Shown: positions 31,985-41,800, counted from the stretch's first letter. The stretch: DNA of 46,484 nt from Clostridiaceae bacterium (GCA_016285645.1 JAEERC010000040.1:1-46484); one strand, 5' to 3'. The notes: generated by a model not told the origin, from the sequence alone. Program-made: numbers and translations.

Positions 31985-33709
31985 ATGTTTCCCGCAATAA
32001 ACTTAACTGAAGGGGATTTCAGAGAATATCTCCGCGTAATTTCGGAAAAGCAACTTCTCAACAGGGAACTTTGGAAAAACTGCGTCGGCGTGTTCTCAAC
32101 CGGCATAGACGATGAGGACAGGGGCTGGCGCGGCGAATACTGGGGCAAGATGATGAGAGGCGCCTGCCTTGTTTACTCCGTAACAAAGTCCGAAGAGCTT
32201 TACGCCGTGCTCACCGAAGCAGTTGAGGGGCTTCTCAAAAAGCAGGAGGCAAGCGGCAGAATAAGCGCGTACAGCGTTGAAAACGAGTTCTACGGCTGGG
32301 ATATCTGGGCGCGCAAATATGTTATGACGGGTCTTCAGCATTTTATCGATATCTGCAGGGACTCCGGCCTCTCCGAAAGAATAATGAAGGCGCTCACAGC
32401 CCACGCGGATTACATTGTTGAGCATATAGGCGAAGGCAGAATCGACCTTCTCGAAACGGGTCTTTATTGGGGCAGTGTCAATTCCGCGAGCATCCTCGAA
32501 CCCTTTGTGCGCCTTTACGCCGACACAAAAGAGCAAAAATATCTCGATTTCGCGGAGTATATAATCGGCACGGGGGGCTGCAATCTCGGCAGTCTGATTG
32601 ACTGCGTGAAGGAGGGTAAGGCGCCCTTTGAATTCCCCGAAACCAAGGCGTATGAAACAATGAGTTTCTTTGAGGGGCTCCTCGCTTACTATCTTGTCAC
32701 GGGCAAAGAGGAATACCTCGGTTATGTAATAAAATTCGCCGACCGTCTGCTTGAGACGGATTACACGGCAATCGGCTCCTGCGGCTGCACTCACGAACTT
32801 TTTGACAATTCAACACTTATGCAGACCGAGCCGAAAAACGATATTATGCAGGAGACCTGCGTCACGGTTACGCTCATGCGGCTGCTCTCACGCCTCTTCC
32901 TTGCTACGGGCGATAAAAAATACATAAACGCCGTGAGAAAAAGCGCGCTCAACGCCCTCGCGGGAGCGCTCAACATAAACGGATACGAACAGTTCAGCCG
33001 CGAAACAAAAGCATACCTGCCCGGTATGGTTTTTGACAGTTACTCCCCGCTTTGCGACGGCGCCCGCGCTCTCGGAATCGGCGGTTTCAAACGCTTCGCG
33101 GACGGCTCGCATTTCGGCTGCTGCGCCTGTATTGCCTCGGCGGGTTTCGCGCTTTATCCGCTTATGAGCGTCACCGGGGATGAGAAGACCGTAAGCGTCA
33201 ATTATATCTTATGCGGCGAATATGAGTTCGGGAAAATCCGCGTTCTCGTTTCGGATGATAAAATAAAAATCACCGCGCCCGGGGATGTAAAATTCAATCT
33301 CAAAGTCACATCGGGCGATGAATATCTTAAAATATCCGCAGTAAAAAACGGCGGAACACCACAAGCGGACGAGAACGGATATTATATATTTGAGGGCGTC
33401 AAAAACGGCGATGAATTTTCACTCAAAACCGTCCGGGTTTTAAAAGAGGAACGCGTAAACTCAAAAAGCACATTCAACCTCGGCGGTTATGCTCTCGCCG
33501 CCGACACAGCGAAAACTTCCGCCTATAATCCGGGCAAAAAAATCAATTTTTCAAGGGATGAAAACGGCGGCATCATTTACGAAGAAGTCGCGCCGTCCGA
33601 AGGCGAAAAATTGCGCGTAATCGCGAAAACCGACTCGGGCGATCTTATACTTACCGACTACTCCTCCGCGGGGCAGGACGGCAAAAGCCTTGTTACGGTG
33701 TGGTTCTGA
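31985..33709 (+). CDS. GH127-like beta-L-arabinofuranosidase family (DUF1680) enzyme
   Basis: 574 residues from the ATG after AGAGGGG; a longer in-frame start would overlap the previous gene. The (alpha/alpha)6 barrel occupies residues 1 to about 420: RGWRGEYWGKMMRGACLVY, LLETGLYWGSVNSASILEP, then QETC (E290, C292) and FGCCAC (C379, C380). Glu-x-Cys and Cys-Cys correspond to the zinc-binding, thiol-nucleophile site known from the GH127 enzyme HypBA1. The rest forms beta domains. No signal peptide, so it works inside the cell on imported oligosaccharides. Sequence is divergent and other GH127-related specificities (GH146 and others) are possible. Followed by an esterase 14 bases later. Confidence 0.75.
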   Translation: MFPAINLTEGDFREYLRVISEKQLLNRELWKNCVGVFSTGIDDEDRGWRGEYWGKMMRGACLVYSVTKSEELYAVLTEAVEGLLKKQEASGRISAYSVENEFYGWDIWARKYVMTGLQHFIDICRDSGLSERIMKALTAHADYIVEHIGEGRIDLLETGLYWGSVNSASILEPFVRLYADTKEQKYLDFAEYIIGTGGCNLGSLIDCVKEGKAPFEFPETKAYETMSFFEGLLAYYLVTGKEEYLGYVIKFADRLLETDYTAIGSCGCTHELFDNSTLMQTEPKNDIMQETCVTVTLMRLLSRLFLATGDKKYINAVRKSALNALAGALNINGYEQFSRETKAYLPGMVFDSYSPLCDGARALGIGGFKRFADGSHFGCCACIASAGFALYPLMSVTGDEKTVSVNYILCGEYEFGKIRVLVSDDKIKITAPGDVKFNLKVTSGDEYLKISAVKNGGTPQADENGYYIFEGVKNGDEFSLKTVRVLKEERVNSKSTFNLGGYALAADTAKTSAYNPGKKINFSRDENGGIIYEEVAPSEGEKLRVIAKTDSGDLILTDYSSAGQDGKSLVTVWF

Positions 33710-33723
33710 AGCGGGGTGAAAAA

Positions 33724-34527
33724 ATGACGGTTCTCAATGATGTTCCCTACGGCAGCCACGAAAGGCACAGGGTTGATATTTATATTCCCGACAGCCCCGA
33801 AACCCGCGAAGGGCTTATTCTGATTATTCACGGCGGCGGCTGGAGACAGGGCGACAAATCTATTCTCGCCCCGGACACGCGGTACAGATGCGAATGCGGA
33901 TTTATCTGCGCGGCTATGAATTACCGCTTTGTGTCGGAAAATGTGAGCGTCTCCGATGAACTTGACGATATAACGGAGGCGATGAAAGCGGTTAAAACCG
34001 TCTGTGCGCAGCACAGCTGCAACCTCACCCGAGTTATGTTCTCGGGCGGGAGCGCGGGAGCGCATCTCTCAATGCTCTACGCTTACACGAGGGCGAATGA
34101 ATCGCCGCTCACACCCGTCGCTCTTTTCTGCTTCTGCCCTCCGGTTGACTGCGCCGCTCCGGATTTCCTTACAGGCATAAAAGGCGAGTTTGAGGACTGG
34201 AAATATGAAGTGCTCTCGGATTGCTGCGGAGTGAAGATTACAAAACAGAATTATCTGTCCGCCCCTTCGCAGAAAGCGCTCAAAGGCATTTCTCCGCTCA
34301 GTTATATTGAAAGCGCCCGCATTCCCGTTGCGGTGTGTCAGGGTAAACTGGACGACATCGTCCCCCGCGGTCAGGTGATTTCGTTTATAAACGAACTTGA
34401 AAAAAGGGGAGTGCCCTGCGACTTCATAAGCTATGAAAATTCCGGCCACGCCCTCGACAAAGACGCCGGCAAAGCGGAACAGGCAAACACCCTGCTGACC
34501 GACTACGCCCGGCGGTATCTCAAATAA
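33724..34527 (+). CDS. Carboxylesterase-type alpha/beta hydrolase (HSL/BD-FAE-like)
   Basis: 267 residues from the ATG after GCGGGGTG; an upstream GTG would overlap the GH127 stop. The oxyanion motif HGGGW (36-40) and the nucleophile elbow SGGSAGAH (Ser110) are typical of the hormone-sensitive-lipase/BD-FAE group. The acid lies in KLDDIVPRG and the base in ENSGHALD. Members deacetylate or deferuloylate sugars and oligosaccharides. Cytoplasmic and cotranscribed with the GH127-like gene, so it probably de-esterifies imported oligosaccharides (inference). Terminator at 34555. Confidence 0.85.
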   Translation: MTVLNDVPYGSHERHRVDIYIPDSPETREGLILIIHGGGWRQGDKSILAPDTRYRCECGFICAAMNYRFVSENVSVSDELDDITEAMKAVKTVCAQHSCNLTRVMFSGGSAGAHLSMLYAYTRANESPLTPVALFCFCPPVDCAAPDFLTGIKGEFEDWKYEVLSDCCGVKITKQNYLSAPSQKALKGISPLSYIESARIPVAVCQGKLDDIVPRGQVISFINELEKRGVPCDFISYENSGHALDKDAGKAEQANTLLTDYARRYLK

Positions 34528-34554
34528 TATTGCCCGTAAAAAGAATAATAAAGC

Positions 34555-34586
34555 AAAACCTGCTTCACCGCGGGTTTTATTTTTTG
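34555..34586 (+). terminator. Intrinsic terminator of the metallophosphoesterase operon
   Basis: A 9-bp stem AAAACCTGC/GCGGGTTTT (one G-U pair), 6-base loop, then ATTTTTTGC. Confidence 0.85.
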
Positions 34587-34735
34587 CTTTCATAACGTCA
34601 AAGTCCCGTTTATCGTACTGCGATTATTGTATAATAACATCGAAGACGGAGGAAAAGCTCCGGGAGAAACGAGTACGAATTATCGGACAGTGGTTGTGAT
34701 ACAATCAACTCAGACAAATGAAAGGAACGGTTATT

Positions 34736-35551
34736 ATGAAAAACACCATCGGATTCCACGACACATCCCGGGAAAATGAAAACGAAGAAGTAATAAGCGG
34801 CGAACCCGCCCGCGCGGAGAAAAAAGAACCCGTGTGCTGCGTTGCGAAAATCAAGTTCAGCGGCGCCAACATACCTCTTTCTTACTACAACGATGAGTTT
34901 TATCTCGAACCCGGCGACAAGGTTTTTGTTACGGGCAAGTTCTACGGTCAGCTCGGGTTTGTTAAAAGCGTAACCACGCACTTCAGAATCGACAAATCAA
35001 AGTATAAGAAGGTTATCGGCAAGCCCGACAGGCACATTGACGGCAAATTTATAAACATCATCGATAAGATGGTAAGCTTTGACACAAGTTTCGACGCCGA
35101 CAGATTCGGAGCGATTATGATTCCTCCCCGTGATCCCGACAGCGACGAAGAAGAGGAAATTATCTGCGGTGAGGGATGGAGCGTTGACCTTGAATGCTTT
35201 GAGGAGAGCGACATTGTTGACCGCGACCTTATCAAGCCCGCTCTCGATTGCTGCAGGGATGGTAAAGTTCTTTATCTTTCTGTTAAAGACGGCAAAGGCG
35301 CGGCTTACATCAAAGGCAGAAAAATCTATAAAATCGACTTCAGTTTTGACGGCGAGACCGTGTCAGATCTTTACTGCTCCTGCTTCTTCGGCGATGACTG
35401 CCTTTGCAAGCACGAAACGGCGGCGCTCATCACGCTGAGCATGCTCTCACACTGCCCCGAATTTGAAGGCAGAAAGAACTTTACCGCAATCGATTCCGAC
35501 TTCTTCTGGAACTACATTTCCGAGGAATCAAAAGAGATTTCGCTGAAATAA
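34736..35551 (+). CDS. SWIM zinc-finger protein
   Basis: 271 residues from the second in-frame ATG, placed behind AAAGGA; another ATG lies 18 bases upstream. Residues 30-90 form a small beta domain with LEPGDKVFVTGKFYGQLGFVKSV. The C-terminal SWIM finger reads CSCFFGDDCLCKHE with C214, C216, C224 and H226 as zinc ligands. SWIM domains bind DNA or protein partners in helicases and other proteins; here there is no helicase attached. The middle contains an acidic stretch (DPDSDEEEE). Cytoplasmic, likely nucleic-acid-associated (inference). It starts a run with an unknown protein and an ASCH protein. Confidence 0.8.
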   Translation: MKNTIGFHDTSRENENEEVISGEPARAEKKEPVCCVAKIKFSGANIPLSYYNDEFYLEPGDKVFVTGKFYGQLGFVKSVTTHFRIDKSKYKKVIGKPDRHIDGKFINIIDKMVSFDTSFDADRFGAIMIPPRDPDSDEEEEIICGEGWSVDLECFEESDIVDRDLIKPALDCCRDGKVLYLSVKDGKGAAYIKGRKIYKIDFSFDGETVSDLYCSCFFGDDCLCKHETAALITLSMLSHCPEFEGRKNFTAIDSDFFWNYISEESKEISLK

Positions 35552-35632
35552 ACCGTGTCCGCTTTATAGGACTCCGTGTCTGATAAAATATAATCAAAGA
35601 ACAGGAGAACATCTCCGGAAAGAGGTAAAATA

Positions 35633-36682
35633 ATGACAGAATACATAGTCAAAGAACACATGACGATTGTCAACGACAACGAAAAAACCGCCTATGTTGT
35701 TCAGATGCTTCAGCAGTATATCCGCAATCTCAGGTCACCGACATTTATGCAAGACATCTCAATCGAAAGTTTCGAGCTGTTTCATAACAACAAGGTGATT
35801 TCCGGCGGGAATATGAGATTTGATAATTCCGCAGCCGTCGGTAAAAGCACCGCGTGGATTCTGAATGATGATTTTTTAGGGCCCGTCATTACGGAAAATG
35901 ATTTTGAAGACAGTTCGTCAAACCCGATATGCGCTCTTTTTTCCGATGATGACGAAACAAACGACATTATCACCTTCCGCATTTCTTATATTTGCGAGCC
36001 GGCTGTTGCCGCTGATGTCGGATTCAGATATTGGCAAAAATTATTTTATGCTTTTGACTGCGATGAGCTGCGTGAATCCGTAACATACAGGTGCCTTTCG
36101 GTAAAAGCGGGAGCGGAGGATAACAATTACAATTTCTGGTTCAACCGAAATACCGGCAACGCGGAGGATAATGACTACACATTATATGTTTTCAATTCGA
36201 TGCGCCGCGGATGTGTGATGCCTGTTGACTGTGATTTTATCCCCGAGTCAAAAGAGGAATGGGAGCTCAGCGAAATAAACATCGATGACTACAATGACAT
36301 TTACACCTGGCTCGCGCTTTCCGAGGAAGAATGGTCGCAGAAGGCAATTGAAAAATGTGAACCGCTGTTTAAAAAACTCGGCGCACAAGTGGAGCGATAC
36401 AGTGAATCGCCGCACGAAGACGATGAAGAGGACTGCAAATATGTATTTCAGGGGCTCAACATTTTCAGCGGCAAAATCAAGGGAGACGATGTCAACGATT
36501 TTATTGACTGTTATGATTCCCTCATAAAATATCTCAGAAGCATGTCAAACGGCAAAGAAAAGCCCGACGGCAATTCTTTCAGATACATTATCGGCGAAGG
36601 AGAAAACAGTCTGGCGTTAGTCATTCTTGATGATTCCGACCCCGATTACGACGGTGTAAAAATCCGTTGCGCAAGAATATAA
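35633..36682 (+). CDS. Uncharacterised 349-residue protein
   Basis: Start after AAAGAGG. I recognise no family. The protein is acidic, rich in Asp/Glu and aromatic residues, with no signal peptide, membrane helix or catalytic motif. Two halves can be seen: residues 1-200 contain beta-rich segments (ITFRISYICEPAVAADVGFRYW, YTLYVFNSMRRG), and residues 210-349 contain an acidic hinge (SPHEDDEEDCKYVFQGL) and a final NSLALVILDDSD strand. It may be a binding or regulatory protein working with the SWIM neighbour (81 bases upstream) and the ASCH neighbour (26 bases downstream). Confidence 0.75.
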   Translation: MTEYIVKEHMTIVNDNEKTAYVVQMLQQYIRNLRSPTFMQDISIESFELFHNNKVISGGNMRFDNSAAVGKSTAWILNDDFLGPVITENDFEDSSSNPICALFSDDDETNDIITFRISYICEPAVAADVGFRYWQKLFYAFDCDELRESVTYRCLSVKAGAEDNNYNFWFNRNTGNAEDNDYTLYVFNSMRRGCVMPVDCDFIPESKEEWELSEINIDDYNDIYTWLALSEEEWSQKAIEKCEPLFKKLGAQVERYSESPHEDDEEDCKYVFQGLNIFSGKIKGDDVNDFIDCYDSLIKYLRSMSNGKEKPDGNSFRYIIGEGENSLALVILDDSDPDYDGVKIRCARI

Positions 36683-36708
36683 GCAACCGAAACACAGGAG
36701 GTAACACA

Positions 36709-37053
36709 ATGTACATTCTCATTATGAACCCCGAATGGGGAGAAAAGATTCTCAACGGCGAAAAGACCTGGGAAGTGCGCAGATCCGCCACAAACCATAT
36801 CGAGCGTATCAAGATTGCTTACAGCAAAACCAAGAAGAGCTTCGGCGAAGTTAACCTTGTCAAGTGCATTTCTCTCACCAGGGAACTCTTTGAGAAGAAT
36901 GTTGACAAGCACTGCATCCACGACAGTTGGGAGAAAGTCACCGCCCGTTATCCGAACCCGGTCGCCTGGGTTATGGAAAAACCGCAGATTTACAAAACTC
37001 CCGTTCCCTACACTCCCCACCAGGGCGCGGTTGTGTGGGTGAAGGAAGACTGA
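36709..37053 (+). CDS. ASCH-domain protein (PUA-like fold)
   Basis: 114 residues from the ATG after an optimal AGGAGG; the frame extends upstream but without another good start. The N-terminus MYILIMNPEWGEKILNGEKTWEVRR matches the ASCH motif, in which a strand-Lys-x-x-E-x-R pattern forms the presumed RNA or nucleotide pocket. The remainder (GAVVWVKED end) completes a small beta barrel. ASCH domains bind RNA or modified nucleotides, and one group has amidohydrolase activity on acetylcytidine. It ends the SWIM run. Confidence 0.82.
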   Translation: MYILIMNPEWGEKILNGEKTWEVRRSATNHIERIKIAYSKTKKSFGEVNLVKCISLTRELFEKNVDKHCIHDSWEKVTARYPNPVAWVMEKPQIYKTPVPYTPHQGAVVWVKED

Positions 37054-37088
37054 CCCCGGTAAAACGCACGGTTTTCCCTCAGCGAGGA

Positions 37089-37170
37089 TTTCATCACGAA
37101 GTGATTTCACCCGTCCGTAAGGACGGATTTAGTTGAAAAGAGCACTTGCAGATGCAAGTGCTCTTTTCCG
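37089..37170 (+). repeat. Array of three hairpins ending in a terminator
   Basis: Three consecutive inverted repeats: ATCAC/GTGAT near 37092-37104; CCGTCC/GGACGG near 37111-37126; and a 14-bp perfect stem AAAAGAGCACTTGC/GCAAGTGCTCTTTT (37136-37149 and 37154-37167) with an AGAT loop. The last is an efficient bidirectional terminator. Modules of the type TTTCATCACGAAGTGATTTC recall dispersed hairpin repeats seen in gut Clostridia (recollection, not checked). Confidence 0.75.
37136..37170. terminator. Terminator after the ASCH gene
   Basis: The 14-bp perfect stem described above, with A-run on the left and T-run on the right. It also marks the start of the AT-rich patch. Confidence 0.88.
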
Positions 37171-37287
37171 TGTTGTGATGTTATTTTAATAAGGACATCA
37201 ATGGCAGTTGCAATTTGAACCGCTCTCTATTTATTCTTAAATATACTCTTGTTTTTGAACCTTTTTATATGATAAAATATATTTTAA

Positions 37288-37449
37288 GAAGTCTCTAGTG
37301 GGTATGTGGGAAAAGTACTATCATTAGTTCTGAGCGGTAAAATGATTATCGGAATGGTGCCCGTAGCGACACAGACAAACGAAAATGATGTTTTTATAAT
37401 AATCGACAAAACAAGTTTTTCCGCAGGCGATACTTCAAGGAATTATTAA
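37288..37449 (+). pseudogene. Short open fragment, possibly the end of a lost gene
   Basis: A frame open from 37288 to TAA at 37449 encodes about 53 residues with a plausible final strand VFIIIDKTSFSAGD, faintly like the C-terminal FSAGE block of S41 peptidases. No ribosome binding site precedes the GTG at 37306 or ATG at 37342. The rest of the 37171-37469 gap is AT-rich non-coding sequence with a possible -10 (TATGATAAAATAT) near 37270. Weakly supported. Confidence 0.25.
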
Positions 37450-37469
37450 AATAAAGGAAGATAAGTAAA

Positions 37470-37916
37470 ATGATTATTATTCTCTCTCTTGAGGATTCTG
37501 TATACATCAAATATGTTTTGTATTTAGCTGAAAACTTGGAATCTGGTTGGGAACTAGTAAAAAAAGATGCTTTGGTCGGCCCGTATAGAATGGAAATGAA
37601 CATGCGTATGTTTGAGCCGACAGAAGACATGATGAAAGTTAATCAACTCTCTTTGTCTGTTTCTAACGGTGAAGCAAAAAAGAAAGACTTAGAAGGCTTC
37701 TCTGTAAAACTTCTCGATACGGTTTATTCTTTTTACAAGGTTGCAGAAACAGAAGATGAAATCGCCACAGTTTTGAACGAAGCTGAAGACCTGATTTCTA
37801 AAGCGTACATCAGCCCGGTAAAAGAATTTTTCCCTGATTTAGATTTAATTGGCATGTTAAGGCGTGGAGAAGAAACAGACTACAATAATTATCATATAGC
37901 GACATATAATAAGTGA
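37470..37916 (+). CDS. Uncharacterised 148-residue protein in AT-rich patch
   Basis: Start ATG after AAAGGAAG. No family recognised. N-terminal hydrophobic strand MIIILSLEDSVYIKYVLYL, then an amphipathic helical middle with many Lys/Glu (KKKDLEGFSVKLLDTVYSFYKVAETEDEI). No signal peptide or Cys motif. Base composition and codon use (AGA, TTG, AGT) are more AT-rich than the main body of the window, suggesting recent acquisition. It may be an immunity- or antitoxin-sized cytoplasmic protein, but nothing directly supports that. Confidence 0.6.
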   Translation: MIIILSLEDSVYIKYVLYLAENLESGWELVKKDALVGPYRMEMNMRMFEPTEDMMKVNQLSLSVSNGEAKKKDLEGFSVKLLDTVYSFYKVAETEDEIATVLNEAEDLISKAYISPVKEFFPDLDLIGMLRRGEETDYNNYHIATYNK

Positions 37917-38011
37917 ACTTGTATTTATATCTGAGCACAATTTTTATGACAAATTCTCAGTGATGTGCGCTTATGACAGTATGAATAAGCCAAGTAACAA
38001 GCAGTATTATT

Positions 38012-38032
38012 ATCACTCTCTAGTGATATAAT
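38012..38032 (+). promoter_or_regulatory. Palindrome overlapping a -10 element
   Basis: ATCACT-CTCT-AGTGAT (38012-38027) ends in TATAAT (38027-38032), 41 bases before the ATG of the following gene. It suggests an operator over the core promoter. The -35 is weak (GTATTA). Confidence 0.45.
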
Positions 38033-38073
38033 ATGTATTATAGACAATAAACATTAATTATGGGGTGAAATTT

Positions 38074-38754
38074 ATGGTTTGTTCCAAATGCGGAATAGAT
38101 GCAGGCACAAGTAAGTTCTGTCCAAACTGTGGGACACCGATCGAAGCAGTTGCTACTAATTATAAAGAACCGGAGAATGACAAACCGGTTTGCGAAAGCG
38201 CAGATCAAACGGTCACACACTATAGGCAATCGGTGCCAAACGGAAAGACGAGTAAGGTTAAGATCGGTTGCCTGATTGCGTTGATCCCGATTGCATTCCT
38301 GTTTGGTTTGTTGATTAGACTCGGAACTGAATCAAACAGTACCATCCCTGAGAAGAATGCGACTGGTGCAGCCCAAGACCGGGCGAGCGCTAGAGATATG
38401 GTCCTTTATGATTCAGATAATATTCTTGTGGAATTCAGGGGACTTGAAAAACATTTTGATGATAGTTATATTATTAATATTTATGTCGAGAATAATCAAG
38501 ATGAGGATTTTTATTTTATCTTGTCGGATGTTCGAGCTAATGGATGTGTTGTTGATCTTTCAAATTGGGACTGTGTCTTGATTCCTTCTCACAGCAAATA
38601 TCTTGCTTATCCCAACAATGATTATATTCTGGATAATGATGATTTGCAGCCATACGGAATTGACAAAATTGACAGTATGGATTTTAAAATCAATTTTTAC
38701 AAATCTTGGATGAAAGACAAGTTTATAGAAGAAGAGATTCATCTAGAATTGTGA
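38074..38754 (+). CDS. Zinc-ribbon, single-membrane-helix protein with extracytoplasmic domain
   Basis: 226 residues from the ATG after GGGGTG; a GTG 9 bases upstream is possible. The N-terminal zinc ribbon has C3, C6, C16 and C19 (CSKCG...CPNCG). A membrane helix (IALIPIAFLFGLLI) lies at about residues 66-86. The outer domain of about 130 residues is beta-rich (ILVEFRGLEKHFDDSYIINIYVENN), like DUF4352/DUF5067-type immunoglobulin-like domains. Function unknown. Codon use is AT-rich, matching the previous gene. Confidence 0.75.
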   Translation: MVCSKCGIDAGTSKFCPNCGTPIEAVATNYKEPENDKPVCESADQTVTHYRQSVPNGKTSKVKIGCLIALIPIAFLFGLLIRLGTESNSTIPEKNATGAAQDRASARDMVLYDSDNILVEFRGLEKHFDDSYIINIYVENNQDEDFYFILSDVRANGCVVDLSNWDCVLIPSHSKYLAYPNNDYILDNDDLQPYGIDKIDSMDFKINFYKSWMKDKFIEEEIHLEL

Positions 38755-38811
38755 ACTTATGGTAAAATATACGCGTAGGTATTTCATAAAAACTCTATTG
38801 GAGGAAGAATT

Positions 38812-41800
38812 ATGAAAATAACAAAGAAAGCTCTGTCAGTTCTGCTCTCGCTGATGCTCGTGCTCGGCACGGTTAGTGTCGGGGGAATCAGCGTGTCGGC
38901 GGAGGTTCCTGCCGTAACCCTTTGGGGTGACGCCAACTGCGACAATCAGGTGGATATGGCAGACATCGTGTTGATTATGCAAAGTCTGGCAAATCCGAAC
39001 AGGTACGGGCGTTACGGCACCGATTATTCCCATATAACTTTACAGGGCGAAGTTAATGCCGATGTTGACAACAGTATCAATGGAGTTACTGCCGGTGACA
39101 CAACAAAAATTCAGGAGTATCTGCTCGGCAAGATAAGTTCATTGAACCCGAACAGGGGCACCGGCGCATCTTCTTCCGCGACTGTTTCTGACAAGAACGC
39201 GGATATTAACGCAGATGTTTCTTTCTCGTTCATGGACGAAGACGGCAGCAATAAAGTCAATCTGGCATCCGGTGAGAACAGAACAATCGGAGTTGATGTC
39301 AATATTGATGCCGGCAGCAATCCGATTTCCGCTCTTGATGTTCAGTTCACCGTTACAAACGGAATAAAAATCAGTGAGATTTATAGAAGTGTGAAAGCGT
39401 TCCGTGGCGTGACGGTCAGCAGAAATATTGAAAATCTGAGGGCAAACTATACGACTCTTGACGGTGACTCACCCATGACCGCGGAGAGCGGCAAATCGGC
39501 TTTTATGATTGATGTCGAGGTGCCGGCAGGCACACCGGACGGCGTTTATTATGTTGATTTTTCATCTTGCAAGATTTTTAAAGATAACACCTCATTTAAT
39601 TACACGGTGTCGGCTGACCCCCTTAAAATAGTTGTCGGTAACGAGACTATGGAAATTTCAACTTACAGCGACCTCAGGGATTTCGCCTCACGCGTAAACA
39701 GCGGTGAAACGGGCCTCAACGCAATACTGATGAATGATATTGAATGCAAAAACGATGACGGAACAGCCGCAAAAGACTGGACTCCCATCGGCAATTTGAG
39801 CAACAATTATATCGGCACATTTGACGGCGACGGCCATATAATAACCGGGCTTACTTACAACAACCCAAATCAGGATTACGCCGGTCTTTTCGGCTGTGTC
39901 GGCGAAGGCGGTAAAGTCCGGAATGTCGGCCTTGAAGGCGGAAGCATAACAGGACAAAAATATGTCGGCGGCGTCATCGGACTTAATTACGGCACCGTCA
40001 CAAACTGCTATAACACGGGCGGTGTTTCCGGCAAAGATTATGTCGGCGGCGTGGTCGGATATAATTATAACAGCTCGGTTTCAAGCTGCTACAACACGGG
40101 CAGTGTTACGGCAACAGCAAACTTTGCTTATGCCGGCGGCGTGGTCGGAGAGAATTGTGCAAACAGTTCGGTTGAAAACTGCTATAACACGGGCAGTGTT
40201 ACCGCCACAGAACAATATGCTTATGCCGGCGGCGTGGTCGGATATAATTATATGAGCAGCACGATTTCAAACTGCTATAACACGGGCAGTGTTTCCGGCG
40301 ATTATGATGTCGGCGGTGTGGTCGGATATAATGTTAATAACAGTTCGGTTGAAAACTGCTATAACACGGGCAGTGTTACGGCAACAGGTAACAATGCTTA
40401 TGCCGGCGGCGTGGCCGGAGAGAATTTTCTTGAAAACAGTTCGGTTAAAAACTGCTGTTATGACTCAGACAGAGCCCCCGGTATTCCCGCAATAGGGTAC
40501 GAAGACATTGCAACACACACCAATGTCGAAGGTCTCACCACCGCGCAGATGACCGGCGCAAACGCGCTTGACAATATGGTCTTTGAATACGGAGCCGGCG
40601 AAGAAAACCCCTGGCTGACCAGGGCAAACGATGACATCAATTCTTTTTATCCCCACCTTAAGGGCTTTGCCTACGACAGCGAGCCGACTGCGGAAAACTG
40701 GCCGCCCAAAATTGTGAATGTTATTGAATATCCCCTCTGGGTCGGCGGCAATCAGGTAACGAGCGACAATATGGATGATGTGCTTAAAGACGGAACTGTC
40801 AGATTTGAGGCGGTTGACGGCAAGCATATTCTCACTCTCGAAAACGCGGATATTACAGAGTCATATCGTTATGAGGAATTTGATAACGCTTATACAACCG
40901 CCAATATTGTGACAGCTTATCCGGTCAATGATACAGAGCTCACAATTGTTCTTATCGGGGAAAACAAACTGAGCGCTGCGGAATACGGCATCCGCGACTC
41001 AAATTCCCGCCTTCTGACGATTACGGGAGACGGCTCTCTTGATGTAACAGCGGATATAATGGCGATTCAGGGTATTGACCTGTTCATTGACGGTGCCGAT
41101 ATAACGGCGAAAGGAGCAGGAGGAGCGAACGGCGACGGAAGCGGTATTATCACAGATAATTTAACAATCCGCAACAGCGCGGTATCCGCAACGGGTTCAG
41201 AATTCGGAAACGGAATTTGCGGCACATCAATAAAAATAACTGACAGCGTAATTACCGCCGAGTCCGAAATGAATATCGCTGTAGCTTCTTCGACTTTATC
41301 AGTCAGCGGCAATAGCACCGTTATTGCCGAATGCGCTTCAGATGAGGACAGCGCGATTATTGCGGGAGAATTTGTATTTGATGACAGGAACGATATTACA
41401 GAACCCTGGAATTACAGACTTGAAAATAACGGCGATTATAAATTGGTTTACAATGCCGACGATAACACCGCGGCAAAGAAAGTAGTTATAGGCAAAGGAT
41501 ATGCCGTGACATTCCTTGACGGCGACGGCGAAACGGTTTTATACAAAACCAAGGTGCTCGAGGGAGCGAATCCCGAATACAAGGGCGCAGCGCCCACCCG
41601 CACAGACCCCTCGGGCGGATACACCTACGCCTTCTCGGGCTGGAAAGACGGCAACAACAACGAATATGCTCCCGGCGCGGCTTTCCCCGCGGCTGAAAGC
41701 GACATAACATACACGGCGCAGTTTACCGAAACGCCGGTTGACTACACCGTAACCTTCTTCGTTGACGGCAAGCAGTATTCGCAGTCCACCGTTCCCTTCG

